A DNA stretch of 64,000 nucleotides from Candidatus Sulfotelmatobacter sp. (GCA_017883385.1 JADGNQ010000014.1:1-64000), one strand, 5' to 3'; positions 8,416 to 19,897 are shown, counted from the first letter of the stretch. The notes: generated by a model not told the origin, from the sequence alone. A program made the numbers and translations.

Positions 8416-10026
8416 TCAACCCTTCAGCGGAACCCTCAGATCCGCTCCCGTCATTTCTTTCGGTTCGTCGACACTCAGCATCCCCAGCAGGGTGGGCGAA
8501 ATATCGCGCAGGGATCCGTTCGGCTTCAACGTGAACTGCTTCGCACTTTCCGAGACAACGATAAACGGCACCGGGTTCGTGGTGTGCGCCGTATGCGGGC
8601 CGCCCGTTCCAGGATCAATCATGAGCTCAGCATTGCCGTGGTCGGCGGTGATCAGCATCGCTCCACCCTTGGCGCGCACTGCCGACTCGATGCGAGCGAG
8701 ACAAGCATCAACGGTCTCAACCGCCTTAATCGTAGGCTCCAGTTTGCCCGAGTGCCCCACCATGTCCGCATTGGCGAAGTTCACGATGAGCACGTCGAAA
8801 GTTCCTTCTTCCGTGGCTTTCACCACTGCATCGGCAATGCCCGCGGCACTCATCTCCGGCTTAAGGTCGTAGGTTGCCACCTTCTGCGAAGGCACCAGTA
8901 CGCGCTCCTCGCCGGGGAATGGAGTCTCCACGCCGCCGTTGAAGAAATAGGTAACGTGCGCGTACTTCTCCGTTTCGGCCACGCGCAGGTTCCGCATCTT
9001 CATCCCACCCATCACGTTGGCCAGAATGTTCGCCATCGACTCAGCGGGAATCACCACCGGAAGGCTGAAATTCTTGTCGTACTGCGTCATACAGACGTAG
9101 TGGAGGTTCTTTGGCACGCGGTCGCGCGGAATCGTGGCATCCAGATCAGCCGCGCCTGGAAGGTCGCTACCGCCCTTGTCGTTGAGTCCGCTATTGCGAG
9201 TGAGGCTGCGAGTGATCTGGCGAACGCGGTCGGCGCGGAAATTGAAACAGATACAGGCATCGTCGTCGCGAATGGTGGCCAGCGCCTGCCCGCGGCTGTC
9301 CGTGCAAACGAACGGAATCACGAATTCGTCGGTCACTCCCTTGTTGTAGGAATCCTTCATCCCCTGCACCGGATCGGCGCACTTGCCGCCTTCGGCATCG
9401 GCAAAAACCATAGCGTTGTAGGCCTTGGCAATGCGCTCCCAGCGGCGGTCGCGGTCCATGGCGTAGTAGCGGCCGTTGACGGTGGCGATCTTGCCGCAGC
9501 TATACTCGCGCATCTTCTGCTGAAGCTGTTCGAGATATCCGGCGCCATTGGTGGGCAGCGTGTCGCGGCCGTCCATGAAGGCATGCACGAAAACGCGGTC
9601 CACGCCATTCTGCTTTGCCATCTTCAACAGCGCATTGAGGTGCGCCTGCTGCGAGTGCACTCCTCCGTCGGAGAGCAAACCAAACAGATGTAACCGCCGC
9701 TCGCCTGTGCGCGCATGCTTCATCGCGTCGAGGAGCACAGGATGCGAGAACAATTCGCCGTTCTGGATCATCAGATCGATGCGTGTGATGTCCATGTGCA
9801 CGATGCGTCCGGCGCCAATGTTGAGATGTCCAACCTCGCTGTTGCCCATCTGTCCCTCGGGCAGTCCGACGAACGGCCCGCTGGTATGAAGGAGCGTGTT
9901 GGGATACTCGCGCAGCAGTCGGTCGTACGTCGGTTTGCGGGCGAGAGCGATGGCGTTAGCTTTCGTTTCGGCTCGGTATCCCCAGCCGTCGAGAATGATG
10001 AGAATAAGTGGTTTAGGACGAGACAT
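8416..10026 (-). CDS. gpmI: 2,3-bisphosphoglycerate-independent phosphoglycerate mutase
   Basis: 536 residues, slightly longer than the usual 510-515. Converts 3-phosphoglycerate to 2-phosphoglycerate with two Mn ions. Visible: the first metal-binding Asp in ILDGWG (Asp13), the phosphoserine nucleophile in QMGNSEVGH (Ser63), and the C-terminal alkaline-phosphatase-fold ligands in [12 protein letters not shown] and TADHGNAE, followed by the HTxNPVPF motif. Starts at MSRPKPL. The next enzyme of glycolysis, enolase, is two genes upstream on the same strand, so the two steps are co-located. Confidence 0.95.
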   Translation of the reverse strand: MSRPKPLILIILDGWGYRAETKANAIALARKPTYDRLLREYPNTLLHTSGPFVGLPEGQMGNSEVGHLNIGAGRIVHMDITRIDLMIQNGELFSHPVLLDAMKHARTGERRLHLFGLLSDGGVHSQQAHLNALLKMAKQNGVDRVFVHAFMDGRDTLPTNGAGYLEQLQQKMREYSCGKIATVNGRYYAMDRDRRWERIAKAYNAMVFADAEGGKCADPVQGMKDSYNKGVTDEFVIPFVCTDSRGQALATIRDDDACICFNFRADRVRQITRSLTRNSGLNDKGGSDLPGAADLDATIPRDRVPKNLHYVCMTQYDKNFSLPVVIPAESMANILANVMGGMKMRNLRVAETEKYAHVTYFFNGGVETPFPGEERVLVPSQKVATYDLKPEMSAAGIADAVVKATEEGTFDVLIVNFANADMVGHSGKLEPTIKAVETVDACLARIESAVRAKGGAMLITADHGNAELMIDPGTGGPHTAHTTNPVPFIVVSESAKQFTLKPNGSLRDISPTLLGMLSVDEPKEMTGADLRVPLKG

Positions 10027-10058
10027 AAGAATCAGCTCTTAGCTCCTGGAACGTTGTC

Positions 10059-10090
10059 TCCTGAGTGCAGCGAAGGACCTATGCAATTCC
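10059..10090. repeat. Short relative of the 'CTGAGCGAAGCGAAGGAC' repeat
   Basis: TCTCCTGAGTGCAGCGAAGG followed by ACCTATGCA lies between gpmI and the DUF2059 gene and shares its key phrase with the element at 2299-2366. No other feature is seen in this 116-bp gap. Confidence 0.5.
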
Positions 10091-10142
10091 CTCGCGAAAC
10101 GTCACAGGTCCATCACGACGAAAGGAGTGTCTTGACCTGCGG

Positions 10143-10670
10143 TTATTGTTTTTTCGAATCTTTGACCAAGTCGGCGATTTGCTGGTCAAGTTCTTGCGAC
10201 TTGGCCGCGAACGCTTTCCGTCCGATTTCTCCGCCAGCCTGCATCGCCTCAGACATGATGGCAGGCATCTCTTTGAGGATCTTCTGGCCTGCCGGGGACG
10301 CGTAAAAGGCCGTGATGGCCGCCAAGTCTGCCTTGGTCAAGTGCTTCTGGTAAATGGGAACGATCGCGTCGACCATCTCGTCCACCGGCAGAGACTGGAA
10401 AATGCCCTCGAACACCTTGTCGACCTTGGCCAATTGCTCGGGCGTGGCATCTGGGACCTTCTCCTTGAAGCCCTGCTCGGCACCGATCCGCATCTGCTTG
10501 GCCAAGCCGTCCAGTGTCTGAACCATCTGCGCGCGCGCGTGCATCAAGTCCAGAAACTTCACCACTTCGGCCTTGTTGGGAACCTCGGAGTCATTTGTTT
10601 GTTGTGCTGCACTGAATATGGGGACAGCCAAGAAACACAACACCATCAGAAGAACCAACTTCTTCATCAT
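10143..10670 (-). CDS. Exported DUF2059 protein
   Basis: About 175 residues. AAGGAG precedes a TTG-ATG-ATG cluster; the first ATG (10670) is given, the second (10667) has better spacing. A signal peptide runs MKKLVLLMVLCFLAVPIFSAAQ. The mature protein is helical and matches DUF2059 in layout: an N-terminal helix pair, then VDEMVDAIVPIYQKHLT..DL.AITAFYASPAGQKILKEMPA, the most conserved part. The role is unknown; the family is periplasmic. It lies between gpmI and eno, but nothing suggests a glycolytic role. Confidence 0.88.
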   Translation of the reverse strand: MMKKLVLLMVLCFLAVPIFSAAQQTNDSEVPNKAEVVKFLDLMHARAQMVQTLDGLAKQMRIGAEQGFKEKVPDATPEQLAKVDKVFEGIFQSLPVDEMVDAIVPIYQKHLTKADLAAITAFYASPAGQKILKEMPAIMSEAMQAGGEIGRKAFAAKSQELDQQIADLVKDSKKQ

Positions 10671-10699
10671 CAATCTCCTTCTTCGCTCGATAAATGCGA

Positions 10700-12338
<1,639 letters not shown>

Positions 12339-12974
12339 ATGAAGAAGTGGATGCTACTACCTTGCCTACTGCTGCTCGCAGCGATGCTCGCGGCCCAGAC
12401 CAGCTCGCCCGTACCCGCAGGAACTACTCTGATGGTCCGCCTCGATACGACCCTCGCAACCTTCAGCAACAAGGCAGGAGATCCGTTTCAGGGGAAACTC
12501 ACCCAGGCGGTTGTTCTCGACGGCAAGACCATGATTCCCGTGGGCGCGACCGTTGAGGGCCGCGTCACCAAGGTGACAGAGCCGCGGCGCATCTCGGGCA
12601 AACCGACCATCGGACTTCTTCCCGAAGCTGTGGTTCTTCCCACTGGGGAGCGCTACTACCTCGACGCGACGCTCATCGACACCAACATCCATGGCACCGA
12701 CGTAAGCGCAGAAGGCCAGTTCAAAGGTACGGGCCACGACCGCCGCGACACGCTCGAAACCGGTGGCGGCACGGCGGGCGGCATGCTGATTGGCGGCCTG
12801 GCCGGCGGCCCCGTTGGTATGGTAATCGGAGGGGCCATCGGTGCCGGAGCAACCACCGGGTACTGGCTCACCAAGCATCGCTCCGCAACCTTGCCCGCAG
12901 GGACCGAGCTTACCCTCGAATTGAACCGCCCACTGAGCATGACGACCCCGGCAGCGACCGGCGGCGGTAAGTAG
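12339..12974 (+). CDS. Exported glycine-zipper protein of unknown function
   Basis: 211 residues from an ATG with CCGGAGG five bases upstream. Residues 1-21 are a signal peptide (MKKWMLLPCLLLLAAMLAAQ). A beta-rich middle part resembles the pattern PAGTTLMVRLDTTLAT...AGDPFQGKLTQ...VGATVEGRV, seen in many acidobacterial secreted proteins, and is echoed near the C-terminus (LPAGTELTLELNRPLSM). Between them lies a glycine zipper (GGTAGGMLIGGLAGGPVGMV then IGGAIGAG) that could insert in the outer membrane. A stem-loop terminator follows. Function not assigned. Confidence 0.75.
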   Translation: MKKWMLLPCLLLLAAMLAAQTSSPVPAGTTLMVRLDTTLATFSNKAGDPFQGKLTQAVVLDGKTMIPVGATVEGRVTKVTEPRRISGKPTIGLLPEAVVLPTGERYYLDATLIDTNIHGTDVSAEGQFKGTGHDRRDTLETGGGTAGGMLIGGLAGGPVGMVIGGAIGAGATTGYWLTKHRSATLPAGTELTLELNRPLSMTTPAATGGGK

Positions 12975-12998
12975 ATCGCGTTAGCAACGTTTCTTCGA

Positions 12999-13031
12999 CG
13001 CCAGACTTGTGAGAGTCTGGCGTTTCATTTT
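12999..13031 (+). terminator. Rho-independent-type terminator
   Basis: CGCCAGACT (12999-13007), loop TGTGAG, AGTCTGGCG (13014-13022), then TTTCATTTT; 25 bp downstream of the glycine-zipper gene. Confidence 0.8.
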
Positions 13032-13057
13032 GTGCGGTGTCATGAAAGAATCAGTTT

Positions 13058-13285
13058 GTGAGGATCAAGCCAGACATTCCGGACAAGATTCATTCGAAGC
13101 TGCTGAAAAAGGCAGATCGGGAAGGCGTTACCGCTAACGATCTAATAGTCCGCTCCATTCAAGGAATGCTCAAGGACGAAACGAACCCGGCACGAAAGCG
13201 TAAACCCCCGGTGATCGAATCCAAGAGGCCAGGATCCTTGCGCCTCGACAATGCGAAAATCTTCGAGCTCATCGATTTTCCCTAA
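13058..13285 (+). CDS. Small antitoxin-like protein (ribbon-helix-helix type)
   Basis: 75 residues from a GTG. The N-terminal half (RIKPDIPDKIHSKLLKKADREGVTANDLIVRSIQGML) fits an Arc/CopG-like beta-helix-helix fold with an initial strand of alternating residues. The C-terminal half is basic and then ends RPGSLRLDNAKIFELIDFP, like the toxin-neutralising tail of VapB-type antitoxins, which usually precede a PIN-domain toxin. Here no toxin gene follows; the next gene is convergent. It is therefore an orphan antitoxin or a stand-alone repressor. The family call is by pattern only. Confidence 0.6.
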   Translation: MRIKPDIPDKIHSKLLKKADREGVTANDLIVRSIQGMLKDETNPARKRKPPVIESKRPGSLRLDNAKIFELIDFP

Positions 13286-13303
13286 GCAGGACGCGCGCGC
13301 TCC

Positions 13304-15577
13304 TCACGCTCCGAACAGCAATTCCCCCTCGCTGACGACCTGCAGTTCAATCCAACCCTCCAGCGGCAAAGAATCCACCGGGAGCCGGTTCTGCCACAGA
13401 CTGAAGCGCAGGCGGAGTTTGCTGGTGGCGGCAACGGCGGCTGCCCCCGCCTTGCGCTCGGTCATCCGCTCCGCCGACGCGGCGTTCGGCGTAGCCAGCA
13501 GCCAGGCCAGTGGCAGTTTGAATTCAAAGTTGCGTAACAGCGCTACCTTCGTGTTTTCGTCCGCCTGGGTGGTCGATGCCAGCACCCGCTCTTCCGTCCC
13601 GTTCTCGATCTTCCACTCTTTGAGCTTGCGCTCGTTCACTGCGGCCTCAACCCGCAGTACCCGCCGCGGACGCGGCTCCCCTTTGGCCCAAGACTCCACA
13701 TTCACCACCAGCTCAAAATCCGCCTCCGGAACCTTTTCCTTGAAATCCAGCCGGCCATACAAATGGGTGGAATCGATGCCGGCATACACCGAGTCGAGCA
13801 AGAACTGTTTGCCGTGCATAGCGCCCGCCCGATGATCGGCAGTGTAGGCGGCGGCCCCCATCCACTCGAAGTACCTGACCTTGTCACCCGCCACGCGCGG
13901 ATGGATGTAGGCTGTCTGCGGCACAAAAGACGGACGCACCTCCGCCCCGGTGATCGGTTGTGACAAATAGTCTGGCGGAGTCGCGCCCAGCGCCTGATAC
14001 ACATTCGACAAGTGCTTGCGATAGAGTTCGTCAAAATCGCGGTCGTTGGCCGAGTGATGCTCCGGCCCGTACCACCAGTTCCAGTCACTGCCCTCGGCAA
14101 TCAGGATCTCGTCGAAAGCCAGCTTGCGCTGTACTTCGGTCGCCCGCGCCGCATTCTGTGCGTAAAACTCACGCGCCTGATGCAGGTAGTCCCAGGCCCG
14201 ATTGTCCTCCGGCGCTCCAATCCATACATTGAAGTTCGCATTGATCCACGACCCCGGCACCAGCGACGTCATCTTGTTGAAATCTTTGTGGCGCTTGATC
14301 GCCTCCGAGATCGTCACTGCCTCCACGCCCGGCTCACTCTGCAACCCGTCATAAAACCGGCGCAGAAACTCGCGTCCCGACTTCGGGTAATACTCCCAGG
14401 CATTCTCGCCGTCGAGAATAATCGACACGACGGCATCGCGGCCCTTGGCCAGGACCGGCTTGGCTGCCTCCTTGATATTGCCGATCAAATGCCGCGCCGC
14501 GTCCGCCGGGGGCATGCCGGAATACACAAACCCGATCAGATCGGAAATTGTGTGATCGCGAAACACAAGGTGCATCGCCGCCGATCCGTTCTCATAGCGG
14601 TGGATGTTATAGAGTTTCTCCCCCAGAGGCGCTGGCAAGCGTCCAGTGCCGTCGCGCGCGAAGAACGCACCTGAACTCCGCCCCAGTACACCTTCGTCAG
14701 TCGCCATCCACTGAATGCCGAGACTGTGCGCAATGGCCAGCACTTCCTCGGACACACTGCCTTCCGACGGCCACACTCCTTTGGGACGTATGCCAAAAAC
14801 CTTCTCATGAAGGTCGAGACCGCGCGCTAGCTGTTCGCGCGCGTCCTCCGGATGGCGAAACCGGTTCTGCGGCAGCGGCAAACCGGGTGACGAAACCGCT
14901 CCTGCACTCGTATCGCAAACCAGCGGCAGGATCGGGTGATAGAACGGCGTGGCCGAAATCTCAATCGATCCCTTCTTCGCCGCTTCGGCATGCGCCGGCA
15001 GCACCCGGCCGATCAGATCTTTTTCCCGCTCGATGACCATCTTCTGATCGTCGAGCGAATAGTGCCGTCCCTTGGCCACCAACTCGGCGACTTCCTTCTC
15101 TTCCAGAAAGAACTCATCGAACCAGGCTATCTGCGACAAAACCTGTAGATCGGTAAAATCCTGCGGCTGAAAGTATCGTTCCGCGCGCTCGGGATGGTCG
15201 CCATGCTCGCGAAATCGCTCCCACAACTCCCGGTAGCGTGGATAGCGCCCAATCAGGTTCTGCGGGTTCGCCTGAAATAGGTATTGCAAGGCGAAGCGGC
15301 GCTCCTCCAGTGAGAGATCTTTAGCTGGCTTCGCAGCCACGTTCAGGAATGGATCCTGCGCCGTACCCGCGGCATAGTCCTGAATCTGAACCATGAGCGA
15401 CGGCACGAGGTTGAAGTTCTGGTGGACGTTCGGAAACTCGTCCAACACCTTGACCATGCCGTAGTAGTCCTTGAGCGCGTGCAGCCGCGTCCAGGGCAGA
15501 CGATATTGGCCCGTAACCAGATCCTTGTAGAACGGCTGGTGCTGGTGCCACAGCAGAATGACGCGCAGAGCTGGCAT
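13304..15577 (-). CDS. Glycoside hydrolase family 57 alpha-glucan enzyme
   Basis: 757 residues, ATG at 15577. GH57 conserved regions are visible: HQHQP at 11-15 (region 1), GVWPSEGSVSEE near 268-278 where the Glu fits the catalytic nucleophile (region 3), and ILDGENAWEYYP near 384-395 with the acid/base Asp (region 4). A C-terminal beta-rich domain follows (about 520-757). Members act on alpha-1,4 or alpha-1,6 glucans (amylase, amylopullulanase). No signal peptide is seen, so it likely acts on intracellular glycogen. The branching-enzyme gene is divergent 152 bp away, which supports a glycogen role. Confidence 0.88.
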   Translation of the reverse strand: MPALRVILLWHQHQPFYKDLVTGQYRLPWTRLHALKDYYGMVKVLDEFPNVHQNFNLVPSLMVQIQDYAAGTAQDPFLNVAAKPAKDLSLEERRFALQYLFQANPQNLIGRYPRYRELWERFREHGDHPERAERYFQPQDFTDLQVLSQIAWFDEFFLEEKEVAELVAKGRHYSLDDQKMVIEREKDLIGRVLPAHAEAAKKGSIEISATPFYHPILPLVCDTSAGAVSSPGLPLPQNRFRHPEDAREQLARGLDLHEKVFGIRPKGVWPSEGSVSEEVLAIAHSLGIQWMATDEGVLGRSSGAFFARDGTGRLPAPLGEKLYNIHRYENGSAAMHLVFRDHTISDLIGFVYSGMPPADAARHLIGNIKEAAKPVLAKGRDAVVSIILDGENAWEYYPKSGREFLRRFYDGLQSEPGVEAVTISEAIKRHKDFNKMTSLVPGSWINANFNVWIGAPEDNRAWDYLHQAREFYAQNAARATEVQRKLAFDEILIAEGSDWNWWYGPEHHSANDRDFDELYRKHLSNVYQALGATPPDYLSQPITGAEVRPSFVPQTAYIHPRVAGDKVRYFEWMGAAAYTADHRAGAMHGKQFLLDSVYAGIDSTHLYGRLDFKEKVPEADFELVVNVESWAKGEPRPRRVLRVEAAVNERKLKEWKIENGTEERVLASTTQADENTKVALLRNFEFKLPLAWLLATPNAASAERMTERKAGAAAVAATSKLRLRFSLWQNRLPVDSLPLEGWIELQVVSEGELLFGA

Positions 15578-15729
15578 GGCTGGAATGGTCAGTCTAGCAT
15601 GGGAAATTAGCTGCGCCTTGCACGAATGGCTGTGGCCAGGCTATCTGCTTGTGATCCGCCCCGGCAAACTAATACCCCGCCGCTCCTTTCTTCCGGTAAA
15701 CTAAGACGCACGCACATTCCGCCCACTTC

Positions 15730-17646
15730 ATGAGCCCTGAACCGACGCTCGTCACCCCGCAGCTTCTCTCCGACCAGGATCTTTACCTCTTTAACGAGGG
15801 CAGCAACTACCGCATGTACGACAAGATGGGGGCCCACCTCGTCACCCACAACGGGGTGTCCGGCGCCGTCTTCAGCGTGTGGGCGCCGAATGCGCGCACC
15901 GTCTCGGTCGTGGGCAGCTTCAACGAGTGGGATTCCAAGGCACATCGTCTCAGCCCCCGTGGTTCCTCGGGCATCTGGGAGGGTTTCATCCCTGGCGTGA
16001 CGCGCGGGGCGCTCTACAAGTTCCACATTGAATCGCAGCGCCACGGATTCCGCGTCGATAAAGCCGACCCGCTCGGTCTGCTACATGAGAAGCCTCCGCG
16101 CACAGCCTCGGTGGTGTGGGACCTCGACTACCAGTGGAGCGACAGTGATTGGATGGAGAAGCGCGGCGCGCGCAATTCGCTGCGCGCACCCCAGGCGATT
16201 TACGAGGTGCATCTAGGTTCGTGGATGCGAGTCCCCGAAGAGCACAACCGCCCGCTCACTTACCGCGAGACCGCACCGCGACTCGCCGAGTACGTTGGCC
16301 GCATGGGCTTCACTCACGTCGAGTTCTTGCCCGTGATGGAGCATCCCTTCTACGGTTCGTGGGGATACCAGACCACCGGATACTTTGCTCCCACGTCGCG
16401 CTACGGTACGCCGCAGGACTTCATGTACCTGGTCGACTACCTGCACCAGCACGGCATTGGCGTGATTCTCGACTGGGTGCCCTCGCACTTCCCTTCCGAC
16501 GCGCACGGTCTCGCATATTTCGACGGGACACACCTCTACGAGCACGCTGACTCGCGGCAGGGATTCCATCCCGACTGGAAGACGCACATCTTCAATTACG
16601 GCCGCCCCGAAGTGCGCAGCTTTCTGATGTCGAGCGCACTGTTCTGGCTCGACAAATACCATATCGACGGCCTGCGCGTGGATGCCGTCGCCTCGATGCT
16701 GTATCTCGACTACTCGCGCAAGGAAGGCGAGTGGATCGCCAACAAGTTCGGCGGGCGTGAAAACCTCGACGCCATCGAATTCCTACGCCGTTTCAATCAG
16801 GAAACGTATAAAGAGCATCCGGAGATTCAGACTACGGCCGAGGAGTCCACTTCCTGGCCCATGGTCTCAAAGCCGGTCTATGTTGGCGGCCTTGGCTTCG
16901 GCATGAAGTGGGACATGGGCTGGATGCACGATACGCTCAAGTACTTCCAGAACGATCCCATCCATCGCAAGTATCACCACAACGATCTCACTTTTCGGAG
17001 TCTCTATTCGTTCCACGAGAATTTCGTGCTGCCGCTCTCGCATGATGAAGTCGTCCACGGCAAAGGATCGTTGATCGGCAAGATGCCGGGCGACGAGTGG
17101 CAGCGCTTCGCCAACCTGCGTCTGCTCTTCGCCTACATGTACGCCCAGCCCGGCAAGAAACTGATGTTCATGGGCTGCGAATTCGGCCAGGTCCGCGAGT
17201 GGGCGCACGACAGCAGTCTGGAGTGGCACGTAGTGCAGTATCAGGTTCACCGCGGTGTGCAGGCCTGGATGGAGCAACTGAACCGCTTCTACCGAAACGA
17301 GCCTGCTATGCATGTGTTCGACAACAACACGGCCGGAATCGAGTGGGTCGATTGCAACGACAACGCCACCAGCACCATTTCCCTGCTGCGCAAGAGCGAG
17401 TCCGCGCAAGACACAGTGCTCGTCGTGTGTAACTTCACGCCCGTGCCCCGCATCGAATACCGCGTTGGCGTCCCTCACGGAGGATACTGGCGCGAAATGC
17501 TCAACAGCGACGCCCGCGAATATGCCGGCAGCGGCATGGGCAACATGGGCGGCGTCCAGGCCGAAGAAATCCCCACCCACGGCCGCCCGTTCTCGCTAAA
17601 GGTGACCCTGCCTCCGCTAGCCGCGTTGTTCTTCAAAGCACAATAG
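15730..17646 (+). CDS. glgB: 1,4-alpha-glucan branching enzyme
   Basis: 638 residues, i.e. the short form lacking the N1 domain of the 728-residue E. coli enzyme. An N-terminal CBM48 domain (FSVWAPNARTVSVVGSFNEW) precedes the GH13 barrel. Catalytic residues are visible: Asp in GLRVDAVASM (about 317), Glu in TAEEST (about 371) and the transition-state Asp in LSHDEVVHGK (about 439). It introduces alpha-1,6 branches in glycogen. Divergent from the GH57 gene, with which it probably shares a regulatory region. Confidence 0.95.
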   Translation: MSPEPTLVTPQLLSDQDLYLFNEGSNYRMYDKMGAHLVTHNGVSGAVFSVWAPNARTVSVVGSFNEWDSKAHRLSPRGSSGIWEGFIPGVTRGALYKFHIESQRHGFRVDKADPLGLLHEKPPRTASVVWDLDYQWSDSDWMEKRGARNSLRAPQAIYEVHLGSWMRVPEEHNRPLTYRETAPRLAEYVGRMGFTHVEFLPVMEHPFYGSWGYQTTGYFAPTSRYGTPQDFMYLVDYLHQHGIGVILDWVPSHFPSDAHGLAYFDGTHLYEHADSRQGFHPDWKTHIFNYGRPEVRSFLMSSALFWLDKYHIDGLRVDAVASMLYLDYSRKEGEWIANKFGGRENLDAIEFLRRFNQETYKEHPEIQTTAEESTSWPMVSKPVYVGGLGFGMKWDMGWMHDTLKYFQNDPIHRKYHHNDLTFRSLYSFHENFVLPLSHDEVVHGKGSLIGKMPGDEWQRFANLRLLFAYMYAQPGKKLMFMGCEFGQVREWAHDSSLEWHVVQYQVHRGVQAWMEQLNRFYRNEPAMHVFDNNTAGIEWVDCNDNATSTISLLRKSESAQDTVLVVCNFTPVPRIEYRVGVPHGGYWREMLNSDAREYAGSGMGNMGGVQAEEIPTHGRPFSLKVTLPPLAALFFKAQ

Positions 17647-17661
17647 ATGCTTATAGATGCC

Positions 17662-17689
17662 CATGTGGCGACAGCCGCCCCGGTTGTCC
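17662..17689. repeat. Degenerate copy of the CATGTGGGGACAGCCGCC repeat
   Basis: CATGTGGCGACAGCCGCC, then CCGGTTGTCC, just after glgB. It belongs to the family seen at 19751-19897 and 30818-30864, and it explains the non-protein-like 5' part of the open frame that runs into the phosphoesterase. Confidence 0.6.
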
Positions 17690-17857
17690 CACCAGAGCCG
17701 GCCTGAGCAAGTGCGAGTCGATGGAACGAAGCCCCGTCGGCGCTACACGGGCCCTAGCCCAGAATCGAAGCTCAACCTCAGTTTTGCGAACAACCAGGCG
17801 ATCCCTCACGCCATCAAAGATCGGTTCATTCTCCCGCGTACCACTGGAGATCAATCT

Positions 17858-19624
17858 TTGACTTACCATCGTATTGTTCTCAAAGTCGCGATGAGCGCGA
17901 CTCTTCTTTCCGCCAGCGGGCTGGCGGCCCAGTCGGAGCCTGCGAACTCGCCGGTTGCCGCCACGCCAGCAACCAGTTACAACGCGACTGTGCAATTGGC
18001 AGGCGCAGCCAGTGGCACGGTCACCAGCAGCCCGGCGGGCATCAGTTGTGCACCCACGTGTAGCGCTCCTTTCAGTTCCGGGACCAGCGTTAGCTTTACC
18101 GCCGCCCCGGCCAAGGGAGCCTTCTTCGCAGGGTGGTCCGGCGCCTGCACAGGGATCGGAACCTGCACCCTGACCATGAACGCGAGTACCTTGGTTACCG
18201 CAACCTTCAATGTCAATCAGACGGTGAACGTTCTGAATCACATTATCTTCATGGCGCAGGAAAACCGCAGCATGGATCACTACTTTGGCGCGTTGCGGGC
18301 GTATTGGAAAGCCAATCGTTTTGCGGATCGCTCCTTCGACGGCCTTCCACAATTCAATCCCACCACAGGCCTTGCTCCTCTCTACGGACCGCCGCCAACG
18401 AATCCCGGCTGTGATCCCGCTTTTCCGCCGCCCAACGACTGCACGATCGACAGCGCAAGTCCGCAAATCACTTCGTACCATTTGAATACGCAGTGCATTG
18501 AAAACCCGAGTCCCTCCTGGAACGAAAGCCATGTGGACTGGAATCTCGTCAATCCCTATTCCACGACGGCCACTCTGGATGGCTATGTCTGGACCAACGC
18601 CCACGACGCTCGTGCCATCGTGCCTCCTTACTACGACACCAATGGCGTTCGCGCTATTGGTTACTACAACGGTGCTGACCTGAATTATTACTACTTTATG
18701 GCTTCAGACTTCGGCACGTCAGACCGATGGTTTTCGCCCGTCATGACGCGCACAGGCCCGAATCGTGAATATCTCATCGCCGCCACGTCACAGGGAGATG
18801 TGTACCCTCTCGGCACCGATGGTCGCGACCAATCGGCACTTACGGCCACAACAATTTTTCAGGAGTTAGAGAACGCGGGAGTCAGTTGGAAGATTTATGT
18901 CAACAACGACAATACCGGCGACTGCTCAACGAACCCTACGCCGCAGTGTCTGCTGAACTTGAGTTACGTTAAGAATTTTGTGTGGGGCCAGAATATCCCG
19001 GCCACCGACCCGCAAAAACTGGCCACGATGTCGCAGTATTTTACCGACGTCCAGAACGGCACCCTGCCCCAGGTCGCTCTCATCGAACCCGCATCCGACC
19101 AGGGTCTCGACGAGCACGGCTCCGATACCGATCCATACCCCATCAACATTCAGCTGGGCGCGAACTATGTTTCGTCGCTCATCGACGCCTTGATGACCAG
19201 CGTTTCCTGGAAGGACTCCGCCTTCATTTTGACCTACGACGAATTCGGAGGTCTTTACGACCACGTCGCGCCGCAGCCGGCCGTGAGCCCGGACGGCATT
19301 AATCCCAAGGATCTGATGACCGGCGATATCTGCAAGCGGGTCAACGCCCCCAATTGCCATTTCACTTACACCGGGTACCGGCTGCCCCTCATCGTTGTAT
19401 CCCCCTATGCGAGGAAACACTATGTATCGCACACCGTAATGGACTTGACGGCGATCCTGAAGCTGATCGAGACGCGCTTCGGCCTGCCCGCCCTGACCAA
19501 GCGGGATGCTGCGCAGAAGAGCATGACCGAGTTCTTCAACTTCAACTTTCCCCCATGGATGACGCCGCCGACCCCTCCGGCGCAAAACACAACCGGCGCC
19601 TGTTACTTGAATCAATTGCCGTAA
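17858..19624 (+). CDS. Secreted phosphoesterase (phospholipase C / acid phosphatase family)
   Basis: 588 residues if the TTG at 17858 is used; it has GGAGA seven bases upstream and starts directly into a signal peptide (TYHRIVLKVAMSATLLSASG then LAAQ). The open frame continues upstream to 17657, but that part overlaps repeat DNA. Residues about 45-125 form a divergent InlB-B-like repeat (GTVTSSPAGISC...FFAGWSGACTG). The rest is the PF04185-type catalytic domain: IFMAQENRSMDHYFG with the metal-binding Glu-Asn, MTRTGPNREYLIAATS, DEHGSD, and the ILTYDEFGGLYDHVAPP-like block. It likely hydrolyses phosphate esters or phospholipids outside the cell. Confidence 0.85.
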   Translation: MTYHRIVLKVAMSATLLSASGLAAQSEPANSPVAATPATSYNATVQLAGAASGTVTSSPAGISCAPTCSAPFSSGTSVSFTAAPAKGAFFAGWSGACTGIGTCTLTMNASTLVTATFNVNQTVNVLNHIIFMAQENRSMDHYFGALRAYWKANRFADRSFDGLPQFNPTTGLAPLYGPPPTNPGCDPAFPPPNDCTIDSASPQITSYHLNTQCIENPSPSWNESHVDWNLVNPYSTTATLDGYVWTNAHDARAIVPPYYDTNGVRAIGYYNGADLNYYYFMASDFGTSDRWFSPVMTRTGPNREYLIAATSQGDVYPLGTDGRDQSALTATTIFQELENAGVSWKIYVNNDNTGDCSTNPTPQCLLNLSYVKNFVWGQNIPATDPQKLATMSQYFTDVQNGTLPQVALIEPASDQGLDEHGSDTDPYPINIQLGANYVSSLIDALMTSVSWKDSAFILTYDEFGGLYDHVAPQPAVSPDGINPKDLMTGDICKRVNAPNCHFTYTGYRLPLIVVSPYARKHYVSHTVMDLTAILKLIETRFGLPALTKRDAAQKSMTEFFNFNFPPWMTPPTPPAQNTTGACYLNQLP

Positions 19625-19750
19625 GGGAATGGTAATCCGGCAGCGCGTTGACCCGTCGCTCGTGCGACGTTGCCCAAAAGCCTGATACTCGTCCCAAAAT
19701 TCAGGCCAAGCCATGCGCGGTCCTCCGCACACAAAATGTTTGTGTGGTTG

Positions 19751-19897
19751 TGTGGGGACAGCCGCCTTCGGCTGTCCGGCGGGCGAAGCCCGCTATCTTG
19801 ACCATTGGGAAAGCCCGTTAGTACCTCAGTTTGCCGGTCCTGATCGACGGGCGGTCGAGCTTCGCTCGACGGACAGCCGAGGGCGGCTGTCCCCACA
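19751..19897. repeat. REPIN-like pair of inverted repeats, 147 bp
   Basis: TGTGGGGACAGCCGCC (19751-19766) and its exact complement GGCGGCTGTCCCCACA (19882-19897) enclose further hairpins: GACAGCCGCCTTCGGCTGTC, GCGGGCGAAGCCCGC and GTCGAGCTTCGCTCGAC. It sits in the 365-bp gap between the phosphoesterase and LptFG genes, in which no other feature was seen. Confidence 0.85.

Noticed and set aside
8584-9693. Long open frame opposite gpmI
   Set aside because: Antisense to a gene with all catalytic motifs; His/Arg/Val-rich translation typical of a GC-rich shadow frame.
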